A stretch of DNA of 33,217 nucleotides from Eubacteriales bacterium (GTDB lineage: Bacteria > Bacillota > Clostridia > Lachnospirales > Lachnospiraceae), in contig JAUNAF010000021.1 in the NCBI GenBank assembly GCA_030527715.1, positions 1-33,217 of the forward strand, written 5' to 3'. A program made the position numbers and the translations under genes. Below are positions 16,897 through 26,293 of the stretch, in pieces (position 1 is the stretch's first letter; each line of letters begins with the position of its first letter). A model generated the notes under the pieces. That model was not told the origin of the DNA. It did not search any database and saw only the letters and a list, made by a program, of their open reading frames with translations.

Positions 16897-19800
16897 TACC
16901 ATTTTTAAATATTTCTGAAACTCGTATTGTCTGTTCCTCAAGCACATCCAGCAGGACCTTGACGGTGTCCAGCGAGGTAAAGGTCGTCACATTGTTCTCC
17001 ATCGCACACTGTCGCATCGCCACTCCATCCACATAGTGTACGCCGGAGAGAATGGCTCTGGTGTTGATCATATAGCTGACATATCCTGAGCGAAGTACTT
17101 CCAGAACCTCCTCGCTTCCCTCACTCAGCTTTCTGCGGATTCGAGTGCGGATACCGTGTTCTTTCAGATATTCCGCGGTACCGACCGTGCCCTCGATGTT
17201 GAATCCCATATGATAAAACCGGCGGATCAGAGGCAGTGCCTCCTCCTTGTCCTCATCTGCCAGTGTGACAAGCACGGTTCCGTAGTTCTGAAGACGGATC
17301 CCCGATGCAGTCAGTGCCTTGTACATTGCTCTGTGCAGTGTGGAATCATAGCCGATCGCCTCTCCGGTCGATTTCATCTCCGGAGACAGATAGGCATCCA
17401 TGCCCTTCAGTTTTGAGAATGAGAAGGCCGGTACCTTGACATACCACCAGTCTCTCTCCTCCGGATAGAGATCCATGATCCCCTGTTCTTTCAGACTGAT
17501 GCCTAAGATCACCAGAGTCGCAATATCCGCGAGGCTGTATCCTGTCGCCTTTGACAGAAACGGCACCGTTCTCGAGGAACGCGGATTCACCTCAATGATG
17601 TACACATTCTCCTTCTCATCCACGATAAACTGGATGTTAAACAGTCCCCTGATCCCGATGCCGAGTCCGAGCTTCTTCGTATATCGCAGAATCGTTCCCT
17701 TTACCCTGTCGGAGATGCTGAACGGCGGATAGACACTGATGGAATCTCCGGAATGCACACCTGTTCTCTCCACCAGTTCCATGATTCCCGGAACAAAGAC
17801 ATCTCTGCCGTCACAAATCGCATCGACCTCGACTTCCTTGCCTCTGATATAGCGGTCTACCAGGACCGGTTTATCCACATCCACCTCAACCGCAGTTTTC
17901 AGATAGTGGCGCAGATCCGCCTCTTTCGAGACGATCTGCATTGCGCGTCCTCCCAGCACAAAGCTCGGGCGCACCAGAACCGGATAACCGATTTCTTCTG
18001 CTGCCCTGACACCTTCCTCGATCGTTGTGACTGCCAGTCCCCTCGGCTCCGGAATATCCAGCTCCAGCAGCAGCTTTTCAAACAGATCCCTGTTTTCCGC
18101 GCGCTCAATAGCCGCACAGTCTGTTCCGATGATCTTCACTCCGTACTCCATCAGCGGCTCCGCAAGGTTGATGGCTGTCTGTCCTCCGAGAATGGCGATC
18201 ACGCCTTCCGGCTGCTCCATCTCGATGATATTCATGACATCCTCCACGCAGAGCGGCTCAAAATAGAGCTTGTCCGAGGTCGTATAATCCGTGGATACGG
18301 TTTCCGGATTGTTGTTGATAATGATCGCCTCATAGCCCGCATCTCTGATCGTCTGAACGGCGTGGACCGTAGAATAGTCAAACTCCACTCCCTGACCGAT
18401 ACGGATTGGACCGGAGCCAAGTACGATGATCTTTCTGCGTTCTGAAATGACTGACTCATTTTCTTCCTCGTAGGTCGAGTAAAAGTAAGGAATATAGCTC
18501 TCGAATTCAGAGGCACAGGTATCGATCATCTTGTACACCGGAAACATGCCTTTTTCTTTTCGCAGCTCAAAGATCTCCCGCGCGGTATGATCCCAGAGTT
18601 TTCCTATCTCACGGTCGGAAAATCCGATCCTCTTTGCCTCGTAGAGTACGCCAGGATCCCCCTTCTGTGCTTTCAGCCGCTCTTCCATCTGCGTGATCTT
18701 TGCGATCTTCTGAAGGAAAAACAGGTCGATTCCGGTCGTCTGTGCGATCTCTGAGAGCAGCACCCGGCGGCGGATCAGCTCTGCCAGTCCGTAAATACGA
18801 TCATCGGTTCCCTGCAGCACATAGGAGCTGATCGCCTCTGTCTCCATCTGATCAAACTTCTCATGGTGCAGATGAAAAACTCCGGTCTCCAGAGAACGTA
18901 CTGCCTTGAGCAGGCTCTCCTCAAAGGTCCTTCCGACACTCATAACCTCTCCGGTCGCCTTCATCTGTGTTCCGAGTGTCTGATTCGCATCACTGAATTT
19001 GTCAAACGGAAAACGCGGCATTTTTGTCACTACATAATCGAGCGCAGGTTCAAAACTAGCTAAAGTATTTGCCAGCGCGATCTCATCCAGATGCATTCCC
19101 GCAGCGATCTTTGCGGACACTCTTGCGATTGGATAGCCGCTGGCCTTCGAGGCAAGGGCTGAGGATCGGGAGACTCTCGGATTCACTTCGATCAGATAAT
19201 AGTGAAAAGACTTCGGATCCAGTGCGAACTGGACGTTGCATCCTCCCTTGATATTCAGTCTGCGGATGATCTTCAGCGCACTGTCACGCAGCATCTGATA
19301 CTCTTTGTTCGTGAGTGTCTGAGACGGGCATACCACAATGGAGTCTCCGGTATGAATGCCCACCGGGTCCATGTTTTCCATGTTGCAGATGGTGATCGCC
19401 GTGTCGTTTGCATCGCGCATCACCTCATATTCGATCTCCTTATAGCCCTTTACACTCTTCTCGATCAGCACCTGGTGCACCGGCGATAATACGAACGCAT
19501 TTTTCAGGATCTCACGCAGCTCCTGCTCATTGTCGACAAAGCCTCCGCCGGTACCTCCCAGGGTAAATGCCGGACGCACCACCACCGGATAGCCGATTCT
19601 TTCTGCTGCAGCGACGCCTTCCTCCATGGTCTCTGCGATCTCAGACGGCAGTACCGGCTCGCCAAGCTCAATGCAGAGTTCCTTAAACAGCTCACGATCT
19701 TCCGCTCTCTGAATACTGTCACTGTCCGTTCCGAGCAGTTCTACCCCGCATTCTCTCAGAATCCCCTTCTTCTCAAGCTGCATTGCGAGATTAAGACCGG

Positions 19801-20080
19801 TCTGCCCGCCGATTCCCGGCAAAATGGCATCCGGCCTCTCCATTCGGATTATTTTTGCAATAAATTCCAGCGTCAGCGGTTCCATATAGACCTTGTCCGC
19901 GATCGATGCATCCGTCATGATCGTCGCTGGGTTGGAATTACATAAAATCACTTCATAGCCTTCCTCACGCAGAGCAAGGCAGGCCTGTGTTCCCGCATAG
20001 TCAAACTCTGCAGCCTGTCCGATCACGATCGGTCCGGAACCGATCACCAGTATTTTGTGTATATCCGTACGTTTAGGCAT
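16886..20080 (-). CDS. carB: Carbamoyl-phosphate synthase large subunit
   Basis: The 1064-residue subunit makes carbamoyl phosphate for arginine and pyrimidine synthesis from bicarbonate, two ATP and ammonia channelled from CarA. The internal duplication is clear: each half starts with a nucleotide-binding motif ([22 protein letters not shown], then [21 protein letters not shown]) followed by an ATP-grasp domain with EVNPR. A C-terminal MGS-like regulatory domain of about 130 residues follows. Its ATG overlaps the carA stop by eight bases behind a GGAGGAG site. Its final codons also form the -35 region of the next promoter. Confidence 0.97.
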   Translation of the reverse strand: MPKRTDIHKILVIGSGPIVIGQAAEFDYAGTQACLALREEGYEVILCNSNPATIMTDASIADKVYMEPLTLEFIAKIIRMERPDAILPGIGGQTGLNLAMQLEKKGILRECGVELLGTDSDSIQRAEDRELFKELCIELGEPVLPSEIAETMEEGVAAAERIGYPVVVRPAFTLGGTGGGFVDNEQELREILKNAFVLSPVHQVLIEKSVKGYKEIEYEVMRDANDTAITICNMENMDPVGIHTGDSIVVCPSQTLTNKEYQMLRDSALKIIRRLNIKGGCNVQFALDPKSFHYYLIEVNPRVSRSSALASKASGYPIARVSAKIAAGMHLDEIALANTLASFEPALDYVVTKMPRFPFDKFSDANQTLGTQMKATGEVMSVGRTFEESLLKAVRSLETGVFHLHHEKFDQMETEAISSYVLQGTDDRIYGLAELIRRRVLLSEIAQTTGIDLFFLQKIAKITQMEERLKAQKGDPGVLYEAKRIGFSDREIGKLWDHTAREIFELRKEKGMFPVYKMIDTCASEFESYIPYFYSTYEEENESVISERRKIIVLGSGPIRIGQGVEFDYSTVHAVQTIRDAGYEAIIINNNPETVSTDYTTSDKLYFEPLCVEDVMNIIEMEQPEGVIAILGGQTAINLAEPLMEYGVKIIGTDCAAIERAENRDLFEKLLLELDIPEPRGLAVTTIEEGVRAAEEIGYPVLVRPSFVLGGRAMQIVSKEADLRHYLKTAVEVDVDKPVLVDRYIRGKEVEVDAICDGRDVFVPGIMELVERTGVHSGDSISVYPPFSISDRVKGTILRYTKKLGLGIGIRGLFNIQFIVDEKENVYIIEVNPRSSRTVPFLSKATGYSLADIATLVILGISLKEQGIMDLYPEERDWWYVKVPAFSFSKLKGMDAYLSPEMKSTGEAIGYDSTLHRAMYKALTASGIRLQNYGTVLVTLADEDKEEALPLIRRFYHMGFNIEGTVGTAEYLKEHGIRTRIRRKLSEGSEEVLEVLRSGYVSYMINTRAILSGVHYVDGVAMRQCAMENNVTTFTSLDTVKVLLDVLEEQTIRVSEIFKNGIDK

Positions 20081-21188
20081 GTTTTCTCTCCTCCCTGAAG
20101 TCTGACATCATCTGCAGAAACTCATCAAACAGATATCCACTGTCCTGCGGTCCCGGAGCACTCTCCGGATGATACTGCACTGAGCATACATGATCCTCCC
20201 TGCAGCGGACTCCCTCCACGGTCTGGTCCAGCAGATTTCTGTGCGTCACCTCCAGACCGGTGCCCTGTATCGATGCCTCATCAACTGCATAGGAATGGTT
20301 TTGCGAAGTGATCTCGATCTTGCCGCTGAGCAGATTCTTTACCGGATGATTTCCTCCTCTGTGACCGAATTTCAGCTTGTATGTCTTTGCATGATAGGCA
20401 AGGGAAATGATCTGATGTCCGAGACAGATGCCGAAGATCGGAAACTGTCCTTTCAGCGCACGAACGGTCTCAATCGTTTCTGTGACATCTGTCGGATCGC
20501 CCGGGCCGTTGGATACAAAGATGCCGTCCGGTGAAAACTTTCTGATTGTTTCAGCATCGGTATTCCATGGAACGACTGTGAGAGCGCAGCCCTCTCTGCA
20601 GAGCATGCGCACGATATTCTGTTTCATTCCGCAGTCAATGGCAACCACATGATAAACTGCCTTCTCAGGATCTCCTGCATGATAGATCTCCTTCGTACTG
20701 ACCCTTGCCACCACCTTCGGATCCGGATCTGTCCGACTGATCTCTGCGACTGCCTCAGACAGGGACAGCTCCTCTTCCGTCAGCACTGTGATCATCGCCC
20801 TGCAGCTTCCGAATTTTCGGATATGTCTGGTGATCTTTCTGGTGTCCACACCGGAGATACCTGCGATCCCATGCTGCTTCATCACCTGATCCAGTGTCTG
20901 TGTGCTTCGGAAATTGGAAGGCTCATCATTGTAATCTCTGACAACCATTCCCGATATCGAGGGGCTCACTGACTCAAAATCTTCCTCATTGATTCCATAA
21001 TTGCCGATCAGCGGATAGGTCATGACCACTGCCTGATCTGTATAAGACGGATCCGACAGAATCTCCTGGTATCCGACCATTGACGTATTAAAGACCAGCT
21101 CGACGATCACGGTCCGCTCAGCTCCGAAGCTGACGCCGCAGAACTCTGATCCATCTTCTAAAGTCAGTCTTGCTCTCTTGTTCTTCAT
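20073..21188 (-). CDS. carA: Carbamoyl-phosphate synthase small subunit (glutaminase)
   Basis: The 371-residue subunit hydrolyses glutamine and passes ammonia to CarB. The N-terminal domain has [13 protein letters not shown] and the [12 protein letters not shown] stretch. The C-terminal class I amidotransferase domain shows SNGPGDP, the nucleophile Cys255 in FGICLGHQ, and His340 and Glu342 in [10 protein letters not shown]. Its ATG overlaps the purF stop by the ATGA arrangement and its end overlaps carB, so the three are translationally coupled. No pyrimidine gene other than pyrG is nearby, so the pairing here is with nitrogen genes rather than with a pyr operon. Confidence 0.97.
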   Translation of the reverse strand: MKNKRARLTLEDGSEFCGVSFGAERTVIVELVFNTSMVGYQEILSDPSYTDQAVVMTYPLIGNYGINEEDFESVSPSISGMVVRDYNDEPSNFRSTQTLDQVMKQHGIAGISGVDTRKITRHIRKFGSCRAMITVLTEEELSLSEAVAEISRTDPDPKVVARVSTKEIYHAGDPEKAVYHVVAIDCGMKQNIVRMLCREGCALTVVPWNTDAETIRKFSPDGIFVSNGPGDPTDVTETIETVRALKGQFPIFGICLGHQIISLAYHAKTYKLKFGHRGGNHPVKNLLSGKIEITSQNHSYAVDEASIQGTGLEVTHRNLLDQTVEGVRCREDHVCSVQYHPESAPGPQDSGYLFDEFLQMMSDFREERKHA

Positions 21189-22597
21189 TCTTCTGTTCCT
21201 TCCGTTGTCTCCGGATATTTCACCGGATAGTGATTGTCAAAGCAGGCTCTGCACAGCGGGAGATCTCCCGTCATGCAGGAAAAATCTTCGATCTTCATAT
21301 ATCCCAGAGAATCCGCACCGATCTGTCTGCAGATCTCTTCTGTCGAGAGATGATTCGCGATCAGCTGTGAATTATCCGGAACATCCGTGCCGTAATAGCA
21401 GGGATACAGAAACGGGGGTGAACTGATCCGCACATGGACTTCCTTCGCACCGCTTTTCCGCATCATACGGATCAGATTGGCGATCGTAGTTCCGCGGACG
21501 ATCGAATCATCGATCAGAACAACACGTTTTCCCCGCACAACACTGGCCAGTACATTCAGTTTCGCCTGTACACTGCTGACACGTTCCTCCTGGGTCGGCT
21601 TGATGAAGGTTCTTCCGATATAGCTGTTTTTATGAAATGCCAGTTCAAAAGGGATCCCGGATTCCCTCGCGTAGCCCACAGCCGCCACCAGTCCGGAATC
21701 CGGCACCCCTGTCACGACATCAGCCTCCACCGGATACCGTCTTGCAAGTGCGCGACCGCCACGGATCCTCGCGTCATATACGCTGATCCCGTCCATTCTC
21801 GAATCCACTCTTGCAAAATAGATATATTCAAAAATGCAGTGCGCTCTGCATGGCGCCTGCAGATGGTCTACCACCTGCATTCCTTCCTTCGTGATCGCAA
21901 GTACTTCTCCCGGTTCCACATCCCGAAGCACCGTTCCTCCGACACTCTCAATCGCACAGCTCTCAGAGGCGAGCAGATAGCTCTCTCCCAGCTTTCCGAC
22001 ACAGAGCGGCTTGATCCCAAACGGATCACGCACCGCGATCAGCTTTCTCGGGCTGAGTATCAGCAGCGCATATCCTCCGCGGATCTGCCGGGCAGTCTCT
22101 ATGACTGCCTCCTCGATCGAGCTGCATCTGACCCTGCATTTTGCTATCTTATAAGCTACCGTCTCAGAATCCGACGTTCCGTTGAAAACTGCTCCATCCT
22201 GCTGCAGCTCTTCCCGCAGCTCTGCTGCATTGATAATATTTCCGTTATGCGCCAGAGCCAGCGTTCCCTTCAGATAGTTCAGTACGATCGGCTGTGCATT
22301 TGCTTTCTCGCTTCCTCCGGTCGTTGAATAGCGCACATGTCCGATGCCGATATTTCCGTGCAGCTGTTCAAGATTTTCCCTGTGAAAGATCTCACTGACC
22401 AGACCCATCTCTTTGCGGCAGGTAATATTCCCGATCGGTCCCTTCGTATCACACACAACGATTCCCGCAGACTCCTGTCCCCGATGCTGGAGAGCCAGCA
22501 ATCCCTGGTAGATCGTATGCGCTGCATCCTCACTGCCGTTTCCCCAGATCCCGAATACACCGCATTCCTCTCTGATGTGTTCCTCCACTCTCTGCAT
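21185..22597 (-). CDS. purF: Amidophosphoribosyltransferase (PurF), Fe-S type
   Basis: Catalyses the first committed step of purine synthesis, forming phosphoribosylamine from PRPP and glutamine. The 470-residue chain starts with an 11-residue propeptide (MQRVEEHIREE) before the catalytic cysteine of CGVFGIWG, as in Bacillus subtilis PurF, where cleavage accompanies Fe-S assembly. Candidate 4Fe-4S ligands are present in the C-terminal half (CIFEYIYF, YPCYYG, LCRACF). The PRPP loop is VVLIDDSIVRGTT. It is separated from other purine genes and sits between dapL and carA, consistent with grouping by glutamine use. Confidence 0.97.
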   Translation of the reverse strand: MQRVEEHIREECGVFGIWGNGSEDAAHTIYQGLLALQHRGQESAGIVVCDTKGPIGNITCRKEMGLVSEIFHRENLEQLHGNIGIGHVRYSTTGGSEKANAQPIVLNYLKGTLALAHNGNIINAAELREELQQDGAVFNGTSDSETVAYKIAKCRVRCSSIEEAVIETARQIRGGYALLILSPRKLIAVRDPFGIKPLCVGKLGESYLLASESCAIESVGGTVLRDVEPGEVLAITKEGMQVVDHLQAPCRAHCIFEYIYFARVDSRMDGISVYDARIRGGRALARRYPVEADVVTGVPDSGLVAAVGYARESGIPFELAFHKNSYIGRTFIKPTQEERVSSVQAKLNVLASVVRGKRVVLIDDSIVRGTTIANLIRMMRKSGAKEVHVRISSPPFLYPCYYGTDVPDNSQLIANHLSTEEICRQIGADSLGYMKIEDFSCMTGDLPLCRACFDNHYPVKYPETTEGTEE

Positions 22598-22623
22598 TTC
22601 TCTCTTTTCGCTCCTTTGCCGAT

Positions 22624-23841
22624 TTATAGACGCTTCATTCGTTCGATCGCATTCCTTGTGTTTTCAAAGGTATTGAATGCTGTCAGACGGAAATATCCCT
22701 CTCCGCTCGGTCCGAACCCTGAGCCAGGTGTTCCCACGATATGGACCTTTTCCAGCAGATAGTCGAAGAATTCCCAGGAACTCATCTGATCTGGCGTCTT
22801 CAGCCAGATATACGGTGCATTCACGCCTCCGGAGACTGAGAAACCGGCTTTTCTCAGTTCTGTATAAATGTAGGACGCATTTTTCATATAATAGGCGATC
22901 TGCTCCTGTGTCTGTGCTCTTCCCTCCGCGGAATATACTGCTTCTCCGGCTCTCTGGACAATGTAAGGTGCTCCGTTGTATTTCGTGCCATGTCTTCTCG
23001 CCCACAGGCTGTTCAGGCAGACACCGTCCTCCGTCACCAGTTCTTTCGGTATCACAGTGAATCCGAGTCTTGTACCGGTAAAGCCGGCATTCTTTGAGAA
23101 GCTGCGCAGCTCGATCGCGCAGGTCTTTGCTCCGTCGCACTCATAGATACTGTGCGGGACCTCCTCCTCACTGATATAAGCCTCGTAGGCAGCATCGTAC
23201 AGGATCACACAGTGATGCTCATTTGCATAATCCACCCAGCCCTGCAGCTGTTCCTTCGTGATCGTGGCTCCGGTCGGATTATTCGGGAAACACAGATAGA
23301 TCAGATCCGGAACAGTTTCCGGGAATTCCGGTGCAAATCCGTTTTCCTCCCGGCAGGGCATATAAATGACATCACTCCATAAACCGCTGCCTGCATCATA
23401 GCTTCCGGTACGTCCTGCCATGACATTGGAATCTACATATACCGGATAGACCGGATCGCAGACTGCGATCTTACTGTCCTCTGCAAAAATCTCCTGAATA
23501 TTTCCGGAATCACATTTTGCACCGTCACTGATAAAGATCTCATCCAGTGCGATCTCCACTCCCCGTGTCCGATAATCCTGTTCTGCTATCGCTGAACGCA
23601 GGAATTCGTAGCCAAGATCCGGAGCATAGCCTCGAAAGGTCTCCTGCACTCCCATCTCAGAAACAGCCCCGTGCAGTGCATCGATGATCGCCGGTGCGAG
23701 CGGCAGCGTCACATCTCCGATGCCGAGCCGGATGATCTCTGCCTCCGGATGTGCTTTCTGATAGGCATTCACCTTCTTGCCGATCGTGGAAAACAGGTAA
23801 CTGCCCGGTAACTTCAAATAGTTCTGATTTGCTCTTGCCAT
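22624..23841 (-). CDS. dapL: LL-diaminopimelate aminotransferase
   Basis: Converts tetrahydrodipicolinate directly to LL-diaminopimelate with glutamate as amino donor, bypassing the acylated intermediates of the dapD/dapC/dapE route. The start at 23841 gives MARANQNYLKLPGSYLFS and a 405-residue protein of normal length; the open frame upstream overlaps dapF and has no fitting ribosome binding site. Typical features are FRGYAPDLGYEFLR, CFPNNPTGATITKEQL and the PLP lysine at about residue 250 in RSFSKNAGFTG. It lies 28 bases after dapF, which takes its product, so the pair provides meso-diaminopimelate for lysine and peptidoglycan. Confidence 0.95.
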   Translation of the reverse strand: MARANQNYLKLPGSYLFSTIGKKVNAYQKAHPEAEIIRLGIGDVTLPLAPAIIDALHGAVSEMGVQETFRGYAPDLGYEFLRSAIAEQDYRTRGVEIALDEIFISDGAKCDSGNIQEIFAEDSKIAVCDPVYPVYVDSNVMAGRTGSYDAGSGLWSDVIYMPCREENGFAPEFPETVPDLIYLCFPNNPTGATITKEQLQGWVDYANEHHCVILYDAAYEAYISEEEVPHSIYECDGAKTCAIELRSFSKNAGFTGTRLGFTVIPKELVTEDGVCLNSLWARRHGTKYNGAPYIVQRAGEAVYSAEGRAQTQEQIAYYMKNASYIYTELRKAGFSVSGGVNAPYIWLKTPDQMSSWEFFDYLLEKVHIVGTPGSGFGPSGEGYFRLTAFNTFENTRNAIERMKRL

Positions 23842-23869
23842 AGTGATATCTCTCTTTCTTTTTCTGATG

Positions 23870-24772
23870 TTAAATCTCAATGCTGCCTTCAAATACGGTC
23901 TTTGCCGGTCCGGTCATGAAGATCACATTCTTCTCTCTGTCCCAGCGGATGATCAGCTCTCCACCCAGAAGCTTTACGGTCACCTCATCTTCCGTCACAC
24001 CATTCAGGATCGCTGCAACCACGGTTGCACAGGTTCCGGTACCGCAGGCGAAGGTTTCTCCGGTTCCCCGCTCATAGACCCGCATCTTCAGATAATTCCT
24101 GCTCACCACTTCCACAAACTCTGCATTGACACGTCTCGGAAAGATCGGATGTGACTCAAAGACCCTGCCGACCTCATCGATCGGGAAATGATCCACATCC
24201 TCCACAAAGCTGACACAGTGCGGATTTCCCATGGATACGCAGGTGATGCGGTAATCCCCTCCTGCGATCTTTACCGGATAATCACAGATCATCTGATCAA
24301 ACGCTTTCCCGTCTGCCTCTTCTGTTCCGGCCTTCTTCAGTTCGTTCAGATCCACCGGAACCAGCTCCGGCTTCAGGATCGGTGCACCCATGTTGACTTC
24401 CACGAGCCGTACCGTTCCCCGATCCGTTTCATCCTTTTTCTCCAGCACAAAATGCAGATATTTGATTCCCGCCAGTGTCTCGACGGAAATATCGGTCTTG
24501 TCTGTCAGCCCGTGATCGTAGACATACTTTCCGACACATCGGATGCCGTTGCCGCACATCTCGCTTCTCGATCCGTCAGCATTGTACATCTCCATCGTAA
24601 AATCCGCGATTTTTGAGTCTTTAATCAGAATCAGTCCATCTGATCCGATACCAAAATGTCTGTCACTGACACGGATCGCCAGTTCTCCTGGGTCATCTGC
24701 TTTTTCCTTCAGACAGTTTACATACACGTAGTCATTTCCAAGGCCTTCCATCTTTGTAAAATGCAGTCTCAT
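23870..24772 (-). CDS. dapF: Diaminopimelate epimerase
   Basis: Interconverts LL- and meso-diaminopimelate without a cofactor, using two cysteines as acid and base. Both are visible, Cys73 in SEMCGNGIRC and Cys243 in ETFACGTGTCA, in a 300-residue protein of normal length starting MRLHFTKMEGLGNDYVYV. A strong AGGAGG site precedes the ATG. It is the first gene of the dapF-dapL-purF-carA-carB unit and has a perfect consensus promoter and a leader that is almost entirely a terminator-like hairpin. Confidence 0.97.
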   Translation of the reverse strand: MRLHFTKMEGLGNDYVYVNCLKEKADDPGELAIRVSDRHFGIGSDGLILIKDSKIADFTMEMYNADGSRSEMCGNGIRCVGKYVYDHGLTDKTDISVETLAGIKYLHFVLEKKDETDRGTVRLVEVNMGAPILKPELVPVDLNELKKAGTEEADGKAFDQMICDYPVKIAGGDYRITCVSMGNPHCVSFVEDVDHFPIDEVGRVFESHPIFPRRVNAEFVEVVSRNYLKMRVYERGTGETFACGTGTCATVVAAILNGVTEDEVTVKLLGGELIIRWDREKNVIFMTGPAKTVFEGSIEI

Positions 24773-24801
24773 AGGTACCTCCTGATCTGTTTTTTAACGC
24801 G

Positions 24802-24839
24802 AAAAAGGCGCTTTGAACCTTACCGTTCAAAGCGCCTTT
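24802..24839 (-). terminator. Terminator-like hairpin at the start of the dapF leader
   Basis: On the RNA, AAAGGCGCTTTGAAC pairs perfectly with GTTCAAAGCGCCTTT around a six-base loop GGTAAG, followed by a T-run. It starts about five bases after the expected transcript start. It may end the peptide-uptake/LanC-like transcript and also attenuate dapF. The arms match those of the hairpin before glnN almost base for base. Confidence 0.8.
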
Positions 24840-24850
24840 GCTTTTTCTGC

Positions 24851-24879
24851 ATTATATTCTTATTTTTTTTCGATGTCAA
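24851..24879 (-). promoter_or_regulatory. Promoter of dapF-dapL-purF-carAB
   Basis: Perfect TTGACA (24874-24879) and perfect TATAAT (24851-24856) with a 17-base spacer. It begins ten bases after the stop of the LanC-like gene. Transcription should start near 24844, directly in front of the leader hairpin. Confidence 0.85.
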
Positions 24880-24889
24880 TAACCGATTT

Positions 24890-26233
24890 TCATGCCTTCT
24901 CCGGGAACGGATCGTCCACGGCACGCAGTGCATGGAAATTTCCCTGCTCTATACTGTGCAGCTGCAGCAGCATTGCACCGATGCCTGCTGCCCCGTCCAG
25001 GAAGCCGATCGGAGAACAGAGCTCTGTCGGTGCGATTCGATTCAGAGCAAATGTCCACTTTGCCGTCAGTCCGTCTTCCGTCTCCTCATAGACCGCATCT
25101 TCCAGAAGGATCTTTCCGCATTCCTCTGCCTTCTCCAGATAATGCTCCTCTTTCAGCCCTGCCCAGAGACCGGCATACATATTCAGGATTCCGGCCGTGC
25201 CGCAGCAGATATTTTCGACATTCCAGTAGCCCTCACTGCGCTTTGCCGGCGCTCCCATGGACTCCAGTCCCCTGGTCAGCTGATGGATCGCCTCCAGATA
25301 TTTCGACTCCTTCGTCATCTCATAGAGCTTATAGTAGAAACGGTTGGTACCTGCCGGACCATGGCAGTATCCCAGATAAAACAAGTTTCCTCGATCCGGA
25401 AGTCCGTGCGGAAGCAGCTTTCCTGCAGGAGATATCTTTACTGCCACAGAATCCATGTATTCTGTCACGCTCTGTACCGCTTTCAGGAAACGCTCATCCT
25501 GACTCTCCTCATACAGACGCAGCAGCATATAGGAAATACCTGCCGTACCCATCGGATAGTTCGGATCCACATAATTCTTCGCAGCACCGAAATATACCGG
25601 ATCCACACCCTGATATACGATCTTTCCGTCTCCCATGTCGCGTCCCTGATTCAGGAACGCTGTGCCTGCCTCAACCGCAAACTCACGGAAACGATCCTCC
25701 TTCAGTACCTTCGCTGCCTTTAAGAAAAACAGAATCGTGCCTGCATTTCCGACGATTCCCTGGAAAGTGGACCAGAGGACAAAGGTACTCTCGTTCTCGT
25801 CCTGCGCAGCTTCCAGACGCACATCACTGACCGCCTGATCCAGGATCGAGCGTACCGTATCTGCATACTCCTCTTTTCCGGTTGCCTGGTACAGGTTGAG
25901 CAGTGCAAAACCTGCGCCGCTCCATCCGCTCGAAAATGCATATTTGGAGAAATTTCTTTTCAGTTCCTGTCTGTTTTCCCAGCGGTACTGCAGATACTCT
26001 GCGATCTCCTCTGCCTCACTCAGATACTCTGCCTTCTCCGTGGCATTGTAGAGTCCGAGCAGATAGCACAGAACTCCTGATGCTCCGGCATACAGACAGA
26101 TCTCATCATAATACTGCTTTGGACCTGCCTGCACATCTTCCAGTGTGAAATAAATGCCCTTCGATCCCTGTCTTTTTCTTGTGTTGATAAAACGCATGGC
26201 TGCTTCCGCAGTCTCAAGATATGTATACGCCAT
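24890..26233 (-). CDS. Stand-alone LanC-like cyclase/thiol-transferase family protein with CCG zinc motif
   Basis: A 447-residue protein with seven repeated GxxG turn motifs (GASG, GWSG, GIVGNAG, GTAG, GPAG, GTAG, GAAG from about residue 50 to 417), the pattern of the LanC alpha/alpha toroid. The zinc ligands of LanC appear as Cys290 (GYCHGPAG) and Cys343-Cys344 (ICCGTAG). Cys344 replaces the usual His, as in the CCG-type LanM cyclase domains such as ProcM. LanC enzymes join cysteine thiols to dehydroamino acids; eukaryotic LanC-like proteins add glutathione to them. No dehydratase or precursor peptide is nearby. The gene follows oppA by 60 bases across a terminator-like hairpin and uses a GGAGG site. 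No signal peptide, so it is cytoplasmic. The substrate is unknown; a role on imported peptides is inferred from context. Confidence 0.85.
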   Translation of the reverse strand: MAYTYLETAEAAMRFINTRKRQGSKGIYFTLEDVQAGPKQYYDEICLYAGASGVLCYLLGLYNATEKAEYLSEAEEIAEYLQYRWENRQELKRNFSKYAFSSGWSGAGFALLNLYQATGKEEYADTVRSILDQAVSDVRLEAAQDENESTFVLWSTFQGIVGNAGTILFFLKAAKVLKEDRFREFAVEAGTAFLNQGRDMGDGKIVYQGVDPVYFGAAKNYVDPNYPMGTAGISYMLLRLYEESQDERFLKAVQSVTEYMDSVAVKISPAGKLLPHGLPDRGNLFYLGYCHGPAGTNRFYYKLYEMTKESKYLEAIHQLTRGLESMGAPAKRSEGYWNVENICCGTAGILNMYAGLWAGLKEEHYLEKAEECGKILLEDAVYEETEDGLTAKWTFALNRIAPTELCSPIGFLDGAAGIGAMLLQLHSIEQGNFHALRAVDDPFPEKA

Positions 26234-26253
26234 GATTTCCTGTCCTCCCTGTG

Positions 26254-26287
26254 AAAAAATGCGGCAAGAACGCTCTCACCGCATTTT
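26254..26287 (-). terminator. Terminator-like hairpin between oppA and the LanC-like gene
   Basis: AAAATGCGG pairs with CCGCATTTT around a 14-base loop, followed by further T residues (26254-26259). It lies seven bases after the oppA stop. I see no good promoter between it and the LanC-like gene, so that gene probably depends on partial read-through. Confidence 0.65.
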
Positions 26288-26293
26288 CATCAC

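Noticed and set aside
23842-23892. N-terminal extension of dapL
   Set aside because: The extra 17 codons overlap the end of dapF, have no ribosome binding site and are not typical of the family.
24656-25723. Long plus-strand open frames of 355 and 312 codons opposite dapF and the LanC-like gene
   Set aside because: They are antisense to well-supported genes, have no ribosome binding sites or recognisable domains, and their composition is that of reversed coding DNA.
24773-26293. Lanthipeptide precursor gene beside the LanC-like gene
   Set aside because: The flanking gaps are short and filled by a hairpin, promoter and ribosome binding sites; no small Cys/Ser/Thr-rich frame with a start signal is present.
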